Below, piece after piece: positions 25,741 to 36,790 of a DNA stretch of 64,000 nucleotides. The DNA is taken from assembly GCA_963575745.1 (NCBI GenBank), contig CAUYUJ010010491.1, forward strand, positions 137,501 to 201,500. The letters are read 5' to 3'. The notes beneath the pieces were generated by a model, which was not told where the DNA came from, did not search any database, and worked only from the letters and a program-made list of their open reading frames with translations. Numbering within the stretch: the first letter of the stretch is position 1; every line of letters begins with the position of its first letter. The stretch comes from Prorocentrum cordatum. Taxonomy: Eukaryota > Sar > Dinophyceae > Prorocentrales > Prorocentraceae. The translations under genes and the position numbers were made by a program.

Positions 25741-27335
25741 GGCGGGCGACGCGCACATGTGAAGGGGCCCAGGGACACACGAACAAATACACCCAATTCC
25801 CGGACACCCCACATTCTTCAATATTTTGAAAATTTTCGTTTTCCCCCCATTTCCCATATTTTCGCATACTCTCTTGGAAATCAACGATTACTTGTGTCTG
25901 TGTGTTTTTCTCTTCCTGAGCATAGTAATAGTATGTTGGGGTGACGCCGAAAGCCGCGCAGCCCAGACCATCCTCAGCTCAGCTCCAGGGCCCCCCCTCC
26001 TCCTCCTCCTCCTCCTCTTCCGCCACCTCCTCCTCCTCTTCAGGACGGAGGTTTTCTTCATTTGGGGCGCCTGGTGGCTTTCGCAGGGCCCCGGGACCTT
26101 CGAAAACGCTCTGGGGCGAAGAACCCGTCCCCGGGAAGGCTCCGAGGACCCCGCATCGAAAAAACAAAACATCGGAGGTTTGGGGCAGCACTGGCAGACA
26201 TGAGCTGGATCGAATCGCGAAGTCGTATCGTCTGGGATCGCAGATCGGGCTCGGCGCCCGCAGGCTGGAGATGAGGTCGGCTTATGTCGGATCGTAAATT
26301 ACCGAAGCAGGAACCGAAAGTTGAGGATCGGGTCGGATCGCATCGGACCGCGAGCATCTAAACCGGAGTAGTGGGGCTAGCACAGAAGGGGGGAGGTGGA
26401 GTAGGTACAGCAGTACTTGCAGTAGTTTTTGCATGGATGCAACACTTTGCGGTCTGGACGCAATACATAGTTGCGCGTGGATGTAATCGTGTATTCTCTC
26501 AAATGCAATAGTTCACGCCCCTTGCAACAGTTCCCCCCAGCAATAGGTTGCGCAAAAGTTCGCGCGCGAGCGAGCTATTTCACCTCCCACTGCCCCCCCA
26601 CTGGCGTTGCCCCAATCGCTCCTGCGGGGGCTGCTACCCGGGCGGGAACCTGCCCCCGCTCCTCGCGGGAGCTCCCGATACGCTGCCCCGTAACAGGCTC
26701 GCGCCCGCACCCCACGCGGTTCGGTAGCAACTCATGGAAGCCTCCCATACCATCTTGCTGTCTCTTGCGAGTCGACGCTAACGCTAGTCGACGCTAAATC
26801 AGCCTTCTCCCATCAATTACGAGACGCTAGCGCACGCGAGCGCACTCTGAAGACGGAACTGTGATGACATGCAAAGCTCTCAGGATTTGCTAGAGAACCC
26901 CTCCACACACACACACACACACACCGCCGCAAAGCCGTCGCGGCCGAGGCTGCCCCTGCGCAACTGTCACCGCTGCCGCCTGCTGCCCTCGCCGCGCCGC
27001 CGCTGCCACGACCCCCAGACCCCCGAGGTCGTATTACTTCTCCGCGGCGTGGGGGCCCTAGAGGTCTGGGCCCCTTCCCCGGGGACCGGCCTTTCATCCT
27101 GAGACCTTCCTTGACGGCCCCGAGGCCTGGCAAGGACCCCCGCAGGCCGAACCTGGCGAAAAGCCCTCCGCCCGGATCCCTCGTTTCGCGACGGGGTCAA
27201 AGCCTCGCCATCGCGCTCGCCCAGACCCCCAGGCGCGCGCGACCCTGCGCGCGCCCGACGGCGTCCGCCCGGCAAGTCTCGTTCTCGGAGGCCGGCCCAA
27301 GACGCCCCCGAGCACGCCTCCCAGGACCCCAGAAC
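25741..27335. other. No recognised gene
   Basis: Contains a short (CCT)n tract at about 25996-26045 and a (CA)n run at about 26908-26927. No domain or repeat family was recognised. Confidence 0.5.
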
Positions 27336-27585
27336 TGCACGGTTCCCCCTGGGGCCATAGGCGACCCGAGGAGGAGGAGGAGGAGGAGGAGGAGGAGGAG
27401 GAGGAGGAGGAGGAGCAGGAGCAGGAGGAGGAGGAGGAGGAGGAGGAGGAGGAGGAGGAGGAGAGGTGGGGAGGGGGAGGAGGAGGAGGAGGAGGAGGAG
27501 GAGGAGGAGGAGGAGGAGGAGGAGGAGGAGGAGAAGAGAGGAGGAGGAGGAGGAGAAAGGAGGAGGAGGAGGAGGAGGGAGAGGG
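27336..27585. repeat. (GAG)n microsatellite with TAGGCGACCCG leader
   Basis: GGGGCCATAGGCGACCCG leads into (GAG)n that continues to 27585 with minor interruptions. The same leader precedes the (GAG)n at 20046-20096. This tract ends exactly where the recombinase retrotransposon begins, and GGA repeats resume at its other end (33608-33637). Confidence 0.85.
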
Positions 27586-27716
27586 TGCTCCCGTTTTTCC
27601 CAAGGGCCAGGAACATTCTCGCAGTGGCGCAGCATTTGGCACGCAGAAAGCGATTCGGCACCATGCGAGCTCACAAAAGGGGGAAGCTTGCTCACCTGGG
27701 AATCTATCCTGCTCAA
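27586..27716 (-). repeat. Repeat B2 (distal terminus of the recombinase element)
   Basis: Starts TGCTCCCGTTTTTCCCAAGG and includes GGCCAGGAACATTCTCGC and CGATTCGGCACCATGCGAGC. It matches B1 at roughly 89% over the first ~100 bp. It lies directly against the (GAG)n tract, marking the element boundary. Confidence 0.75.
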
Positions 27717-27780
27717 ACCTGCGCAACAGAATTGTCAGCAGTTCTAACGTTAATGAGGCACGAAGTGGGCTGGCATAGGG

Positions 27781-27894
27781 CAAAAGAACGACCGTTTGAG
27801 CCGCGACAGAAGCGGTCAGGCGAAGACAAATGAGCATTGCACGCTTCACTCCACTAGTTACACTCTGCTCCGACAGTTCCGCGACGCTGCCACA
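27781..27894 (-). repeat. Repeat A2 of the recombinase element
   Basis: 114 bp from CAAAAGAACGACCG to GACGCTGCCACA, about 93% identical to A1 at 33494-33607. It contains GGCGAAGACAAATGAGCATT. Confidence 0.8.
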
Positions 27895-28022
27895 TGCTCC
27901 TGTTTCTCCCAATGGCCAGGAACATTCTCGCGGTGGCGCAGCATTCGGCATGCAAAAGACGATTCGGCACCATGCGAGCTCACAAAAGAGGGGAGCCAGC
28001 TCGCCTTGAAATCTCTCCTGCC
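27895..28022 (-). repeat. Repeat B1 of the recombinase element
   Basis: Begins TGCTCCTGTTTCTCCCAATG immediately after A2 and matches B2. On the element's own strand it lies between the coding region and A2. Confidence 0.75.
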
Positions 28023-28289
28023 CCCAGCCGCCATTAACTGCGACCTGGCGTTGAGGCGGCCTCTACTTCACGAGCTCACACCAGCTCTGCTTCGATCTAA
28101 ACACAACGACCCCGAATCTACAGTACACGGTGTGCGTCATGCGCGCTCTGGACAAAAGCTTTTGCATATGGGGCCGTCTCCACAGCGAGGGCGTCCGAGG
28201 GTTCTCGACAGTCACTACAACCTTGCGTCTAGTACACGCACGCCCTATACGACAAGTGACTCTGAGCAACGCATTACCTACCCTCACCT

Positions 28290-28662
28290 TAGCCGCATAC
28301 AAAAAAAGAAAAGCGGGGCAGGCCAGCAGGGAACTGAACAGACCGCAGAGGGCCACCTGGCGCTCCGAATTTACCCCGACGAGCTCCTGAGAAACTACTG
28401 CAAGGCGTGCCGAGGTGCACATACGACGCTGCAGGCACAAGACTCAGCACCTCTCGCATCACTTTCTCTCGCGTCAGATACTGCGCATTCGAATCGCGCA
28501 GCTCCCAGGTCCGCGCGCGCCAACCCCGACGCAGCAGGGCCATTGTTAGGCCTTTGGCACCCGCAAACAGTTCCAAGAAGAGCGGCGGGCTAGCGGCCGC
28601 CCCCTTTCCTGGCGCCTGCGCGCGAAGCGCCTTAACTGCCCCGACGCCAGCGCGACCTCCAG
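28290..28662 (-). pseudogene. Cytosine-methyltransferase-like domain, truncated
   Basis: The frame encodes FLELFAGAKGLTMALLRRGW, resembling the SAM-binding FAGxGG motif I of C5-cytosine methyltransferases. It then gives VHLGTPCSSFSGARRGK, whose PC dipeptide sits where the catalytic PCQ loop of motif IV lies. It loses similarity after GAPGGPLRS (about 28325), so later motifs are missing. Its frame differs from that of the recombinase upstream. Retroelement-borne methyltransferases are known in dinoflagellates; whether this domain ever methylated DNA cannot be told from sequence. Confidence 0.6.
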
Positions 28663-29412
28663 CTACACCGTGACCTTCGCCAGCAGCAGCTGCCTCTCGT
28701 GGTCGCCGCTGGCCAGACGCCGCATCCTGCTGGGGCCCTTCTGGTAGCGGCGCATTCTGAGGTCCGACAGCGTTCTTGCTCTGGTCAGCCAATTGCGCGT
28801 GGGCGACGGCCCCCAGTTGGTCAGCCCGACCAGCGCCGCCCCCTTCTTGAACATGGCATTGAAAGCCGTGCCCGACAACGGGAGGAGGCGCTGCATCGGC
28901 GGCAGGCTGGCTGCAAGCTTCTGCAACAGCAGCCCCAGGAATGACCTTGCGAGGCTGTCCAGCGGGACCGAGTCGTTGAAGCTTCCGGTCTTGGTGGCCA
29001 CACCCTTCCCCACGCCGTCCGCCAGCGATTGATCCGGCACGACGTGGCGCGCCCGCCGCGAGAGCAGCTCGCCTGGGCGGAGGTAGGCGCTGGCGGTCAG
29101 CACGACTCCCAGCACTGCCCGCTGCTGGTTTATGACATCACCAGGGCCTTGTCCGAGTCGTCGTCGTTCTCCATAACGGTCCAGAGCGCGTTGCAAAAGC
29201 CGTCGATATGCGCCCGCCTCTTCTCGCAGTCCTTCTTCGCCTTGGGGCCGACGCTCTCCTACTCCAGCGTGGTCGGACCACCAGCTCCGACACTGCGCGC
29301 CGTCGCCTGACCCCTCGCCCCCGCAATCTTTGGCAAGGTCAGGCGGTCGGCTGGGCGGGCAAGGGGTCGGCGAGACCTCATCGATGAACGACGCCGCCGC
29401 GCGAGCCAGCAC
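28663..29412 (-). pseudogene. Tyrosine recombinase domain
   Basis: The open frame encodes GVVLTASAYLRPGELLSRRA, where LRPGE carries the first catalytic Arg of tyrosine recombinases. It continues with SFNDSVPLDS, LTRARTLSDLRMRRYQK and a basic C-terminus ending at TAG (28663). RRYQK could hold the catalytic Tyr. The usual H-x-x-R box between them is not recognisable (the region reads NWGPSPTRNW), so activity is unlikely. In DIRS-type elements this enzyme inserts a circular DNA intermediate, which explains the absence of integrase and target duplications. Confidence 0.65.
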
Positions 29413-29562
29413 CCCTGGCCCGCTGCCGCTCTGGGCGCCCTGGCTGGCTGCCCGCTCGCGCGCGGCGGCGGCGGCGCTGGAAAATGGCCTGCGCCCTGCG
29501 CGTCTCTCGCCCCCGGCAGCACGCGCCCCCGCGATGTCCCAAGCGCGGCGGCACCACCCTTG

Positions 29563-30269
29563 TCAATGGGCACTGCATCGGTCATCGGCGTCGCACGAGT
29601 CACAGGCCCGCTGGCACCGGCCCTCGCGCCCAGCGCAGGAGCACGCCTCAGCGCCCGCTCGCGCCTGGGCCCCCAGCGCAGCAGCGGCCGCCTTCTCGGC
29701 AGGCGAGTCGAACCATCGACTGGGTTCATCGGCTGGGTTGAGCTCGCTAGCGACCCACCGCACACTTGCGCGCGGAAAAATGGCCAAAGACAGCGCGGCC
29801 CACTTTCTAAGCAAGAAGAGTACAGGAGCCGATACCGCACGCCACTTCACAGAGAAACAAATGACGCTGACAATGATGGACTTTATGTCTGCACTTTCTC
29901 CTCCACCCAAACAACACTGCACGCAACTCTTTGAAATTCATCGCCTCCTTCGAAAGGAAGAGTCAATGGCAACCTGCGCGCACATGTCCTGCTCCACCAG
30001 CCTTCCAAGGTCTGATGCATGGAGAGCTTGATGCTACTCGAGTTCTGATTCGAGACGTCCTCGGGGGCCCCTTCCGAAGCACGACGCCCAAGAAGACCGC
30101 CATGAGCAAAGCCAGACCAATGACCATCACGCAATGGATCGCGAAGCTGACGTTGAGAAAGAGAAGCGGGGAATTCCACGTCTCCGTCGGCATCCGTCTC
30201 AAGCGCGAGCTCCCGCGGCCTCCGCGCCTGCTCGATTCGGAACCGCCAGCGCTCACTCCAGCGGCCCAC
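29563..30269 (-). pseudogene. RNase H region of the recombinase retrotransposon
   Basis: Two open pieces in different frames: GRWSERWRFR near 30260, and VRWVASELNPADEPSRWF near 29740. The second is the usual end of RNase H domains in DIRS- and Gypsy-type elements. The stretch between them is degenerate. It follows the SDATLRGYALQE sequence at about 30300. Confidence 0.65.
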
Positions 30270-31751
30270 CTATGCCGGCTCCTGCAGGGCGTAGCCCCTG
30301 AGCGTTGCGTCCGAGCAGGTCACCAAGCTTGACCAAGGCGGGTCGAACTGCACGGCCAGCAGCGACAACAGGCCCGCGGCGTTGACGAACTCCTGCCTCA
30401 CCGATGGCCACAGCGGCACCAGGTGCCGGCAGTGCTTGCGAGCACGGTCGCACACCGACCTGAAGACGCCCAGCGACGGCCTGTTCAGCAACATGGCGCG
30501 GGCGAAATGCCCGACCATCTTCTCCACCTCCCGACCGGCCACCCTGCGCCGCGGCAGGAACGCTCTCGCCCCTTGCAGGAGGCGCCGGCGCTTCCCTTGC
30601 GCCAGCCTCGCTCTGACCTTGATGCCATCCAGCTCCAACCCGAGCGCCCCCGCCAAATTCTCGCCCTCCTCGACCTCGTGCAGGGGCGGGCCCACGCCCG
30701 CCATCACCTTGGCGGCCTGCCCCCGCCGCTCTCGCGGCGCCTGCCCTGGTCGAGACGAAGATCTCGCCGGCCGCGCACGCCACCCTGGGCACCAGCATGG
30801 CCGCCACATCAGGCGCGAGCTGGCGACCCACCAGCTCGCTCTCGGTGCCTCCAAGCCCCCCACGACGAAGAAGCTCACGATGCGCTTGCTGGGCTCAGCG
30901 CATGGCCCTCGAGAAGCCCATCGGCGGCACCTCCAAGCAAGGGTGGACACAAGCCCCTGGCGCCACCTGCTGCTCCCCGATGGCGTTCACCCCAAGCTCG
31001 CCAGCCCGCAACGGTCGCATGCCGAACCGCGGGATCATGTACTCGGGCACCCTGAACTGATAGGAGCACTCTGCGATTTCCTGAATCGAGAACTCGAGCA
31101 CGTCGCCTGGCTCCGCCCCCAAGCCCACCACCGCCGTGGTGGACGCCAAGTGAATCGTAGCTGGGCGTCGCAAGGGCCTGGTTCACCGGCCTCGCGGTTC
31201 ACCAGCCTCGCGTCTACAATAAGTAGCAATCGCCCCGACTTCTTCTTCTTCACGCAACAAATTCCCATTTCAAAATCTCGACGAGGACGCAACTCGACAA
31301 TGTCCCGCCTGAGCAGGTCCTGAACGAAGCAAACGTACTCATCCCTGTTCTCGCGCAAAGTCATAGCCCAATAGACCTTCGCAGGCTGCGGGCGGACATC
31401 ATCCGCGCGAAGTAGCAGCGAATGTTCACCGTTGAGCACCTCCTGGTAGTCTGGCCCCGGCAGCACCTCCAGCAAGTCAACGCAGCCCGCCGACTCGGGC
31501 CACGAAACCAGACCACGTTCAAACGGCGCAACCACAGTAGAGCCCTCTGGGCCGTAGCCCAAAGTCTCGGCGCCGAGCAACTCCGTCAGGGCTGCCTCAG
31601 GGCTGGGAACATTGCTCGGCGGGACATCGTCTGAGACGGCCCGCCAAATCATATCCACAGCGGAAAACTGCGCTTTCGCCTTCGCGCAAAAGTCGCCCTC
31701 CCCGCGCATAACGTCCAGGGCGGCGATGCAGTCGTTCACACGGCGGCCCAC
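30270..31751 (-). pseudogene. Reverse transcriptase of the recombinase retrotransposon
   Basis: The N-terminal part gives KVYWAMTLRENRDEYVCFVQ, VQDLLRRDIVELRP and VKKKKSGRLLLIVDARLVNR, the usual start of this RT family. A frameshift near 31160 leads to VLEFSIQEIAECSYQFRVP, where Gln-Glu replaces the catalytic Asp region of motif A, then CLEVPPMGFSRAMR (motif B-like). The [YF]xDD/YVDN motif C is not found near 30760-30790, and frames shift again. The region resumes as MVGHFARAMLLNRPSLGVFR and ends in SDATLRGYALQE. The copy is catalytically dead. Confidence 0.7.
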
Positions 31752-32051
31752 AACAGACTCGCGACCGCTTCGCTAGGCAGCCCAACGAGGCATGCACCTC
31801 CTAGCCGGAGGCAGCGGCACCAAGGGAAGAGGAAGAAGACCCCTGGGCACCACTCGCTCCATCGGCCTGATGGTTCCAGCTGGGGTCGGCCAAGCCCCAG
31901 CCTCGCTCAGCACCATGACTTCTTCGGAGGAGCACGCGCCAACGCACGCTCCTCCGCCGCCTTGCGCCCCTCCTTCAAGATGGCCGAATCGCGGGCCGCC
32001 GACTCGGCCACCCACTTCAGCCGCGTGCGCCCCAGGTAGTAGTCCTGCGCG

Positions 32052-33154
32052 TCAAAGTCCTTCCCCGTCTCCTTTCTCTCCTTGACCTTGTTGTTCGATG
32101 AAATGCATGTGCCTAGCGAGCGCCTCGAGAGACGCTAAGTTGGCCACGTCAATTTGGTCGTACGTGCAAGCCAGCACGAGGATCTCCGGCAACATCTCGT
32201 GAGCCACCACCGCGTGCTCGTCATCATTCAGCTTGTTCTCATGCTTCCAGGTGATGTGACGCTGCACCGGGCCGCCGCTTATCTTGGCGATCTCCCCCGC
32301 AACATACAGTGTGGTGCGAGGCCATGACAGCGCCCAGTCCTCGAAGTCGCCGAGGCAAGCACTCTCCGCAACGCTCCCCATGGTCCTGAACCTCCGACAC
32401 GCCGAGTCCCTCAGGATGGACAGAATCCGTGCATCCTCCGCGGCCGCGGGCGGGGTCCTGGTGCCACCAACTGCGTCTCCGCCTCCACCCCGCACTCTGA
32501 AGCTGCGCAGCGCCTCCTGTGCCTCCTGGCCCGGATCCAGGCGCATCGTGATCGCCGACTTCTCCTTGCGACCCAAGTCGTAGACGCCGTAGCTCCCGAT
32601 GGCCATGAAGACCTCCGAGGGCGTGTCCAACCGATCTGGCAGAAAACCGCGCCCAGCTTCACCGCCGCCGTCTCCACCACGCAGCACCAGTCCACACGCC
32701 TCGCGCGTGCCAGCTCCTCGTCGGCCGCACCCGGCGGCGGCGGCAGAGGAGGCCCGACCGCCGGCTCGACCTCGGGACCCGGTTCGATCGCCGCCCGGCC
32801 GAGGTCCTCGCGCAGCTGCGCCGCCAGCTCCTCCGCCGAATTCGTCAACGCTGCGAGCTCAGCGCCCACCACGCGATTGGCGAAGCGGTACACCGGCTGC
32901 CCGCGTGCCGCCCAGAGCCCTGGCGGCAACCCGCCGCGAGGCCTGGCCTGCTGGAAATCCGCCACGCGCTCGGTGTCGTAGGTCTCCTCGTAGACGTCCC
33001 TGTCCGGCCTCACAATCACGCACGTGGCGCCCGACACCACTGCGAGCACCAGCCACTCATGTCAGGGTCCCCCCTCCTCGCCGTAGTCGACGAAGAGCGT
33101 GTCCCCGGCCTGCACGTTGAGCGCCCTGCGCACGACCCTCCGCTTCGGCGCCAT
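32052..33154 (-). pseudogene. Gag-like N-terminal ORF of the recombinase retrotransposon
   Basis: An ATG at 33154 opens MAPKRRVVRRALNVQAGD then TLFVDYGEEGGP, interrupted by TGA (about 33060). The same frame continues HEWLVLAVVSGATCVIVRP and DVYEETYDTERVADF. A frameshift near 32640 moves the reading to IGSYGVYDLGRKEKSAITMR, then LYVAGEIAKISGGPVQRHIT and VANLASLEALARHMHFIEQQ, ending at 32052. The 31760-32050 stretch is degenerate. The order (this protein ahead of RT) and length suit a structural protein; assignment is by family resemblance. Confidence 0.55.
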
Positions 33155-33493
33155 GGCCCTGCGGCGAGAGCTGCACCTCCTTGCCAGTGGCCTTCGCCCC
33201 GAAGCCCCAGAAGAGCACACGAATCGAGATCACGCACCCGCACTCAGTGGCCTGCGCCGCTAGCACCGCCGCCGCCCCGAGCACGAAACTGATGGCCGAC
33301 GCGACCACTTGAGAGCCCAGCGGCACAGGTCACAGGGGCACCCAACACGTGCGTCCGCGAGAGACACGCGTCAGCAGAAGTAGATATGGCCAGTGCACAC
33401 GGCGAGACAGTGGAATCGAAGAACTCTGCGGCTGGGGGAGCGGGAGCGGCCTTCGGAAAGTAGGAGCCCCAGCCGAAATCTCCCATCCGCCAC

Positions 33494-33607
33494 CAAAAGA
33501 ACGACCGCTTCAGCCGCGACAGCAGCGGCCAGGCGAAGACAAATGAGCATTGCATGCTTCACTCCACTAGCTACACTCTGCTCCGACCGTTCCGCAACGC
33601 TGCCACA
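33494..33607 (-). repeat. Repeat A1 (proximal terminus of the recombinase element)
   Basis: 114-bp counterpart of A2, lying about 340 bp upstream of the ORF start at 33154. It ends in GCCACA directly against a GGA repeat. Confidence 0.8.
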
Positions 33608-34240
33608 GGAGGAGGAGGAGGAGGTGGAGGAGGACGGGTCGCCTAAGCCCTTCGGAGAAACCCTCCACCCAGCACGGCGGGCCGCTGCTGATGCCGCGAG
33701 CGCCGCGGGCGCCTCCGTCGCACGCGCAGCCCGCCGCCTCGCCCTCCGCGCCCCGCTCGCCGCTCTACCCGGTGGCGGGACAGGCCATCTTACTCTACGG
33801 CTCCAACAAGCTGAGGGCGGGGTGGGTCTGGCCCTTCGTCCCCTGGACGGGGGCCGATGGGAAACCAGCATCGGTGGCTTTTCCGAGGTGCGCGAGCGCT
33901 TGCTCCGCAACACCGCCCACGGCTTCCTTCCCCAAACCCCCATTCTCCCTTCCCTCCTCTACGCTCCTCCTTCCCCCCCTTCCCTTTGCGACCCCCCCCC
34001 GCCTCCTTGCCACTCAGGGGCAGGAAGAGGACGAGTAATTGTACATTGGCGCGCCGCCACTGTGCGTAGGACACGGCAGGCGGCGAATCCTCGAAGCCCC
34101 CTAAGATTGTCTCTCGCTTGCGAGGCCCAGCCTTCGAGGGACCGGGCCCGCACGCAGGACAGCAGCCCGCTGCTGAACACCCGATTTAGGGAGACAGTGC
34201 ATGCTACCCCTTCCTGGATGGGGAGGCTGGCTCAAACGCC
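33608..34240. other. No recognised gene; short GGA tract at left
   Basis: Begins with (GGA)n at 33608-33637 followed by GGGTCGCCTA, the inverse of the leader at 27358. Open frames on the remainder have no recognised domain. Confidence 0.5.
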
Positions 34241-34248
34241 CCATTGGG

Positions 34249-34407
34249 TTAGGTCGGGCGTGTCCCCCTACAGGCAGATGTTGGACGAAATGCAAAATAG
34301 ACAAACAAATCTCGGAAAAGACTCGAAAATACTCGAGGGACAGTCCCCGGACTATTTTTGATACCATTTTTGAACATTCCCCCTGTAGAGGGACATGCCC
34401 GATTTAA
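34249..34407. mobile_element. MITE-A copy 3, 159 bp, 8-bp TSD
   Basis: Starts TTAGGTCGGGCGTGTCCCCC and ends CCTGTAGAGGGACATGCCC then GATTTAA. It is flanked by the perfect duplication CCATTGGG at 34241-34248 and 34408-34415. The interior AGTCCCCGGACTATTTTTGA matches copy 1. Confidence 0.9.
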
Positions 34408-34613
34408 CCATTGGGCGGGGCCCTGAGTGGAGATGAGGCAATTTGAAACAAGTAGGAGGCGGACGTGAAGGCCAGGGAGAGGGAGGAGAACGAGGAGGGC
34501 GGAGGTATGGAGGGGTGCCGGTGCGCCCAGGGCCCAGCGCGTGTGCCTGCTGGCCTCTCTTCGTGCCCTCGCCTGTTTAAAGACATTCAGCGCGTTCCAC
34601 AAGAGGGGTCACC

Positions 34614-35042
34614 AATGATTCGCAGGGTGCCTCTGACAACATCGCGTATTTCTCCTCCTCCTCCTCCTCCTTCTCCTCCTCCTTCATTGCCGTCCTCTCG
34701 TTGCTCGGCCCCACCTTGCCAGGAACGCCGAGAGGAAACGGGTACTCGCCATCCTTTGTCACGATGGTCTTGCCATCCTCAGGCTGAAAACCAAAAATCA
34801 GCACAACAGGTGGGCACAACACATGTAACACCTCGACCCTGATTTTCGTAGGTGCAGCGACTGTCTCTGGCAGCTGAGCCTCATCAAGAACTTCACGACT
34901 CCGACATCATCACGCAAGACGGGTCCCTGCAGCCCGAGATTCGGCCAAACCCCACGCGCTCCAGGCAATTGCTACGAAGACGTACAGTGGCCGCCGCGGG
35001 GAAGACGTCGGCCCACCACGAGGTCATCGCCTTGACCATCAT
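34614..35042 (-). CDS. Candidate host gene fragment, multi-exon, function unknown
   Basis: Two adjacent ATGs (35042-35037) open MMVKAMTSWWADVFPAAAT (35042-34986). A GTACGT donor follows, with a 59-nt interval ending in CTGCAG (34985-34927). Exon 2 continues GPVLRDDVGVVKF; an apparent 1-nt loss near 34895 shifts to LDEAQLPETVAAPTKIRVE. A 48-nt GT-AG interval (34831-34784, ending TTTTGGTTTTCAG) may be an intron or coding. Exon 3 gives PEDGKTIVTKDGEYPFPLGV, then PGKVGPSNERTAM and a Glu run from the (CCT)n. Codon third positions are rich in G/C. I recognise no domain. It could be a pseudogene or carry an assembly error. Confidence 0.4.
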
Positions 35043-35174
35043 TCGACCACGGCGCTCAAATCAAAACGCGGCCAGAGCTGGAACGCCCACTGCCCCCTGC
35101 CGTCGGCGCCAGGTCCCTCCAGCACTGCCGAAGCATCGCGGCCTGCGCGATGCGGCTGACCACCCACCCTGGTA

Positions 35175-35455
35175 GAGGGGGGCGATGGATACTCTGACGC
35201 CCTGTGCGGGAGGGGCAAGGGGGGAGGTTGAGATGGAGAGGGAAAAGGGAACAGGAAGGGAGGGAGGGAGGGAGGGGGGCCTGGGCAAGGGGGACAGGCA
35301 GAAAGGAGAAGGGGGAGAAGTCGGCCTTGGGCCGTACCCCACCTCCGTGAGGCAATTACCATGCTGGCGCAGGGCTCCGCGGGGCATCGTTCTCCCCTCC
35401 TTCTCCTTTCCTCCCCCGAGCACTGTCCCTCTCCTTTTCATTTTCATCCTCAGTA
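35175..35455. other. No recognised gene
   Basis: G-rich then pyrimidine-rich low-complexity sequence leading into the microsatellite block. Confidence 0.5.
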
Positions 35456-35600
35456 CCCTCCTCCTCCTCCTCCTCCTCCTCCTCCTCCTCCTCCTCCTCC
35501 TCCTCCTCCTCCTCCTCTTCTTCCTTATCTTCAAACCTCATCCTCCTTATCGTCGTCATCATCAGCAGCAGCACCCTCATCCTCATCCTCATCCTCATCC

Positions 35601-35683
<83 letters not shown>

Positions 35684-36196
35684 GTCGTCGTCGTCATCAT
35701 CATCATCATCATCATCACCAGCAGCATCAGCATCAGCCATCCTCACCATCGTCAGCAGCAGCATCATCAGCATCATGATCATGATCATGATCATGATCAT
35801 GATCATCATCATCATCATCATCATCAGCAGCAGCATCATCATCATCATCATCATAGTCACCGTCAGCATCAGCAGCAGCATCACCATCATCATCATCGTC
35901 ATCACCAGCAGCAGCAGCATCAGCATCAGCATCAGCATCAGCAGCATCATCACTATCATCACCATCATCATAATAATCAGCATCAGCATCATCATCGTCG
36001 TCATCCGCATCAGCATCAATATCATAATCTTCATCATCATCTCAGCATCATCATCATCATCATCATCATCATCACCATCACCATCATCACCATCACCATC
36101 ACTGTCATCATCATCAGCAGCATCATCATGATCATCTCCTCATCCTCATCCTCATCCTCCTCACAACCACCACCACCACCAACAGCACCACTGTCG

Positions 36197-36239
<43 letters not shown>

Positions 36240-36416
36240 CATCAACACCATCAGCCGTAGCATCATCAGCATCATCATCACCATCATCATCAACAGCAGC
36301 AACAGAAACACCACCACCACCACAACCACCACAACCACCCCAAAGACCACCATCATCATCATCATCGTCATCATCAGCATCATCATCGTCATAATCATTA
36401 TCAGCATCAGCATCGG

Positions 36417-36465
<49 letters not shown>

Positions 36466-36623
36466 GTCATCATCGTCATCATCATCATTGTCGTCATCAG
36501 CATCATCACCACCACCACTACCATCACCACCACCACCATCACCACAACCATCAGAATAGTAAAAATAAATCATCATCATCATCATCACCAGAATCATCAT
36601 CAGCATCAGCAGCATCATCCTTC

Positions 36624-36657
<34 letters not shown>

Positions 36658-36790
36658 GATCATCATCATCATCATCATCATCATCAGCATCATCATCATC
36701 ATTACCATGATCATCGTCATCATCATCAGAATCCATATCATAATCATCATCGGTATCATTATCATCTGCGTCCTCCACCTCCGCCTCCTC
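35456..36790. repeat. (CCT)n then 1.2-kb (ATC)n microsatellite
   Basis: About 65 bp of (CCT)n (35456-35520) is followed by a nearly continuous ATC/TCA repeat to about 36780, with CAGCAT, CATGAT and ACCACC variants. All frames stay open on both strands (poly-Ser/Ile/His or Asp/Met/Val). These are not genes. Confidence 0.97.

Larger units (their letters stand above)
27586..33607 (-). mobile_element. Tyrosine-recombinase (DIRS/Ngaro-like) retrotransposon, decayed
   Basis: On the minus strand the order is gag-like region, RT-RNase H, tyrosine recombinase, methyltransferase-like domain. The ends form a split-direct-repeat pattern: A1 (33494-33607) upstream of the ORFs, and B1 (27895-28022), A2 (27781-27894), a 62-bp spacer and B2 (27586-27716) downstream. 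A1 and A2 are each 114 bp with about 8 mismatches; B1 abuts A2 exactly. GGA repeats flank both ends and no target duplication is seen, as expected for integration by recombinase. Frameshifts and stops make this copy non-functional. Confidence 0.75.
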
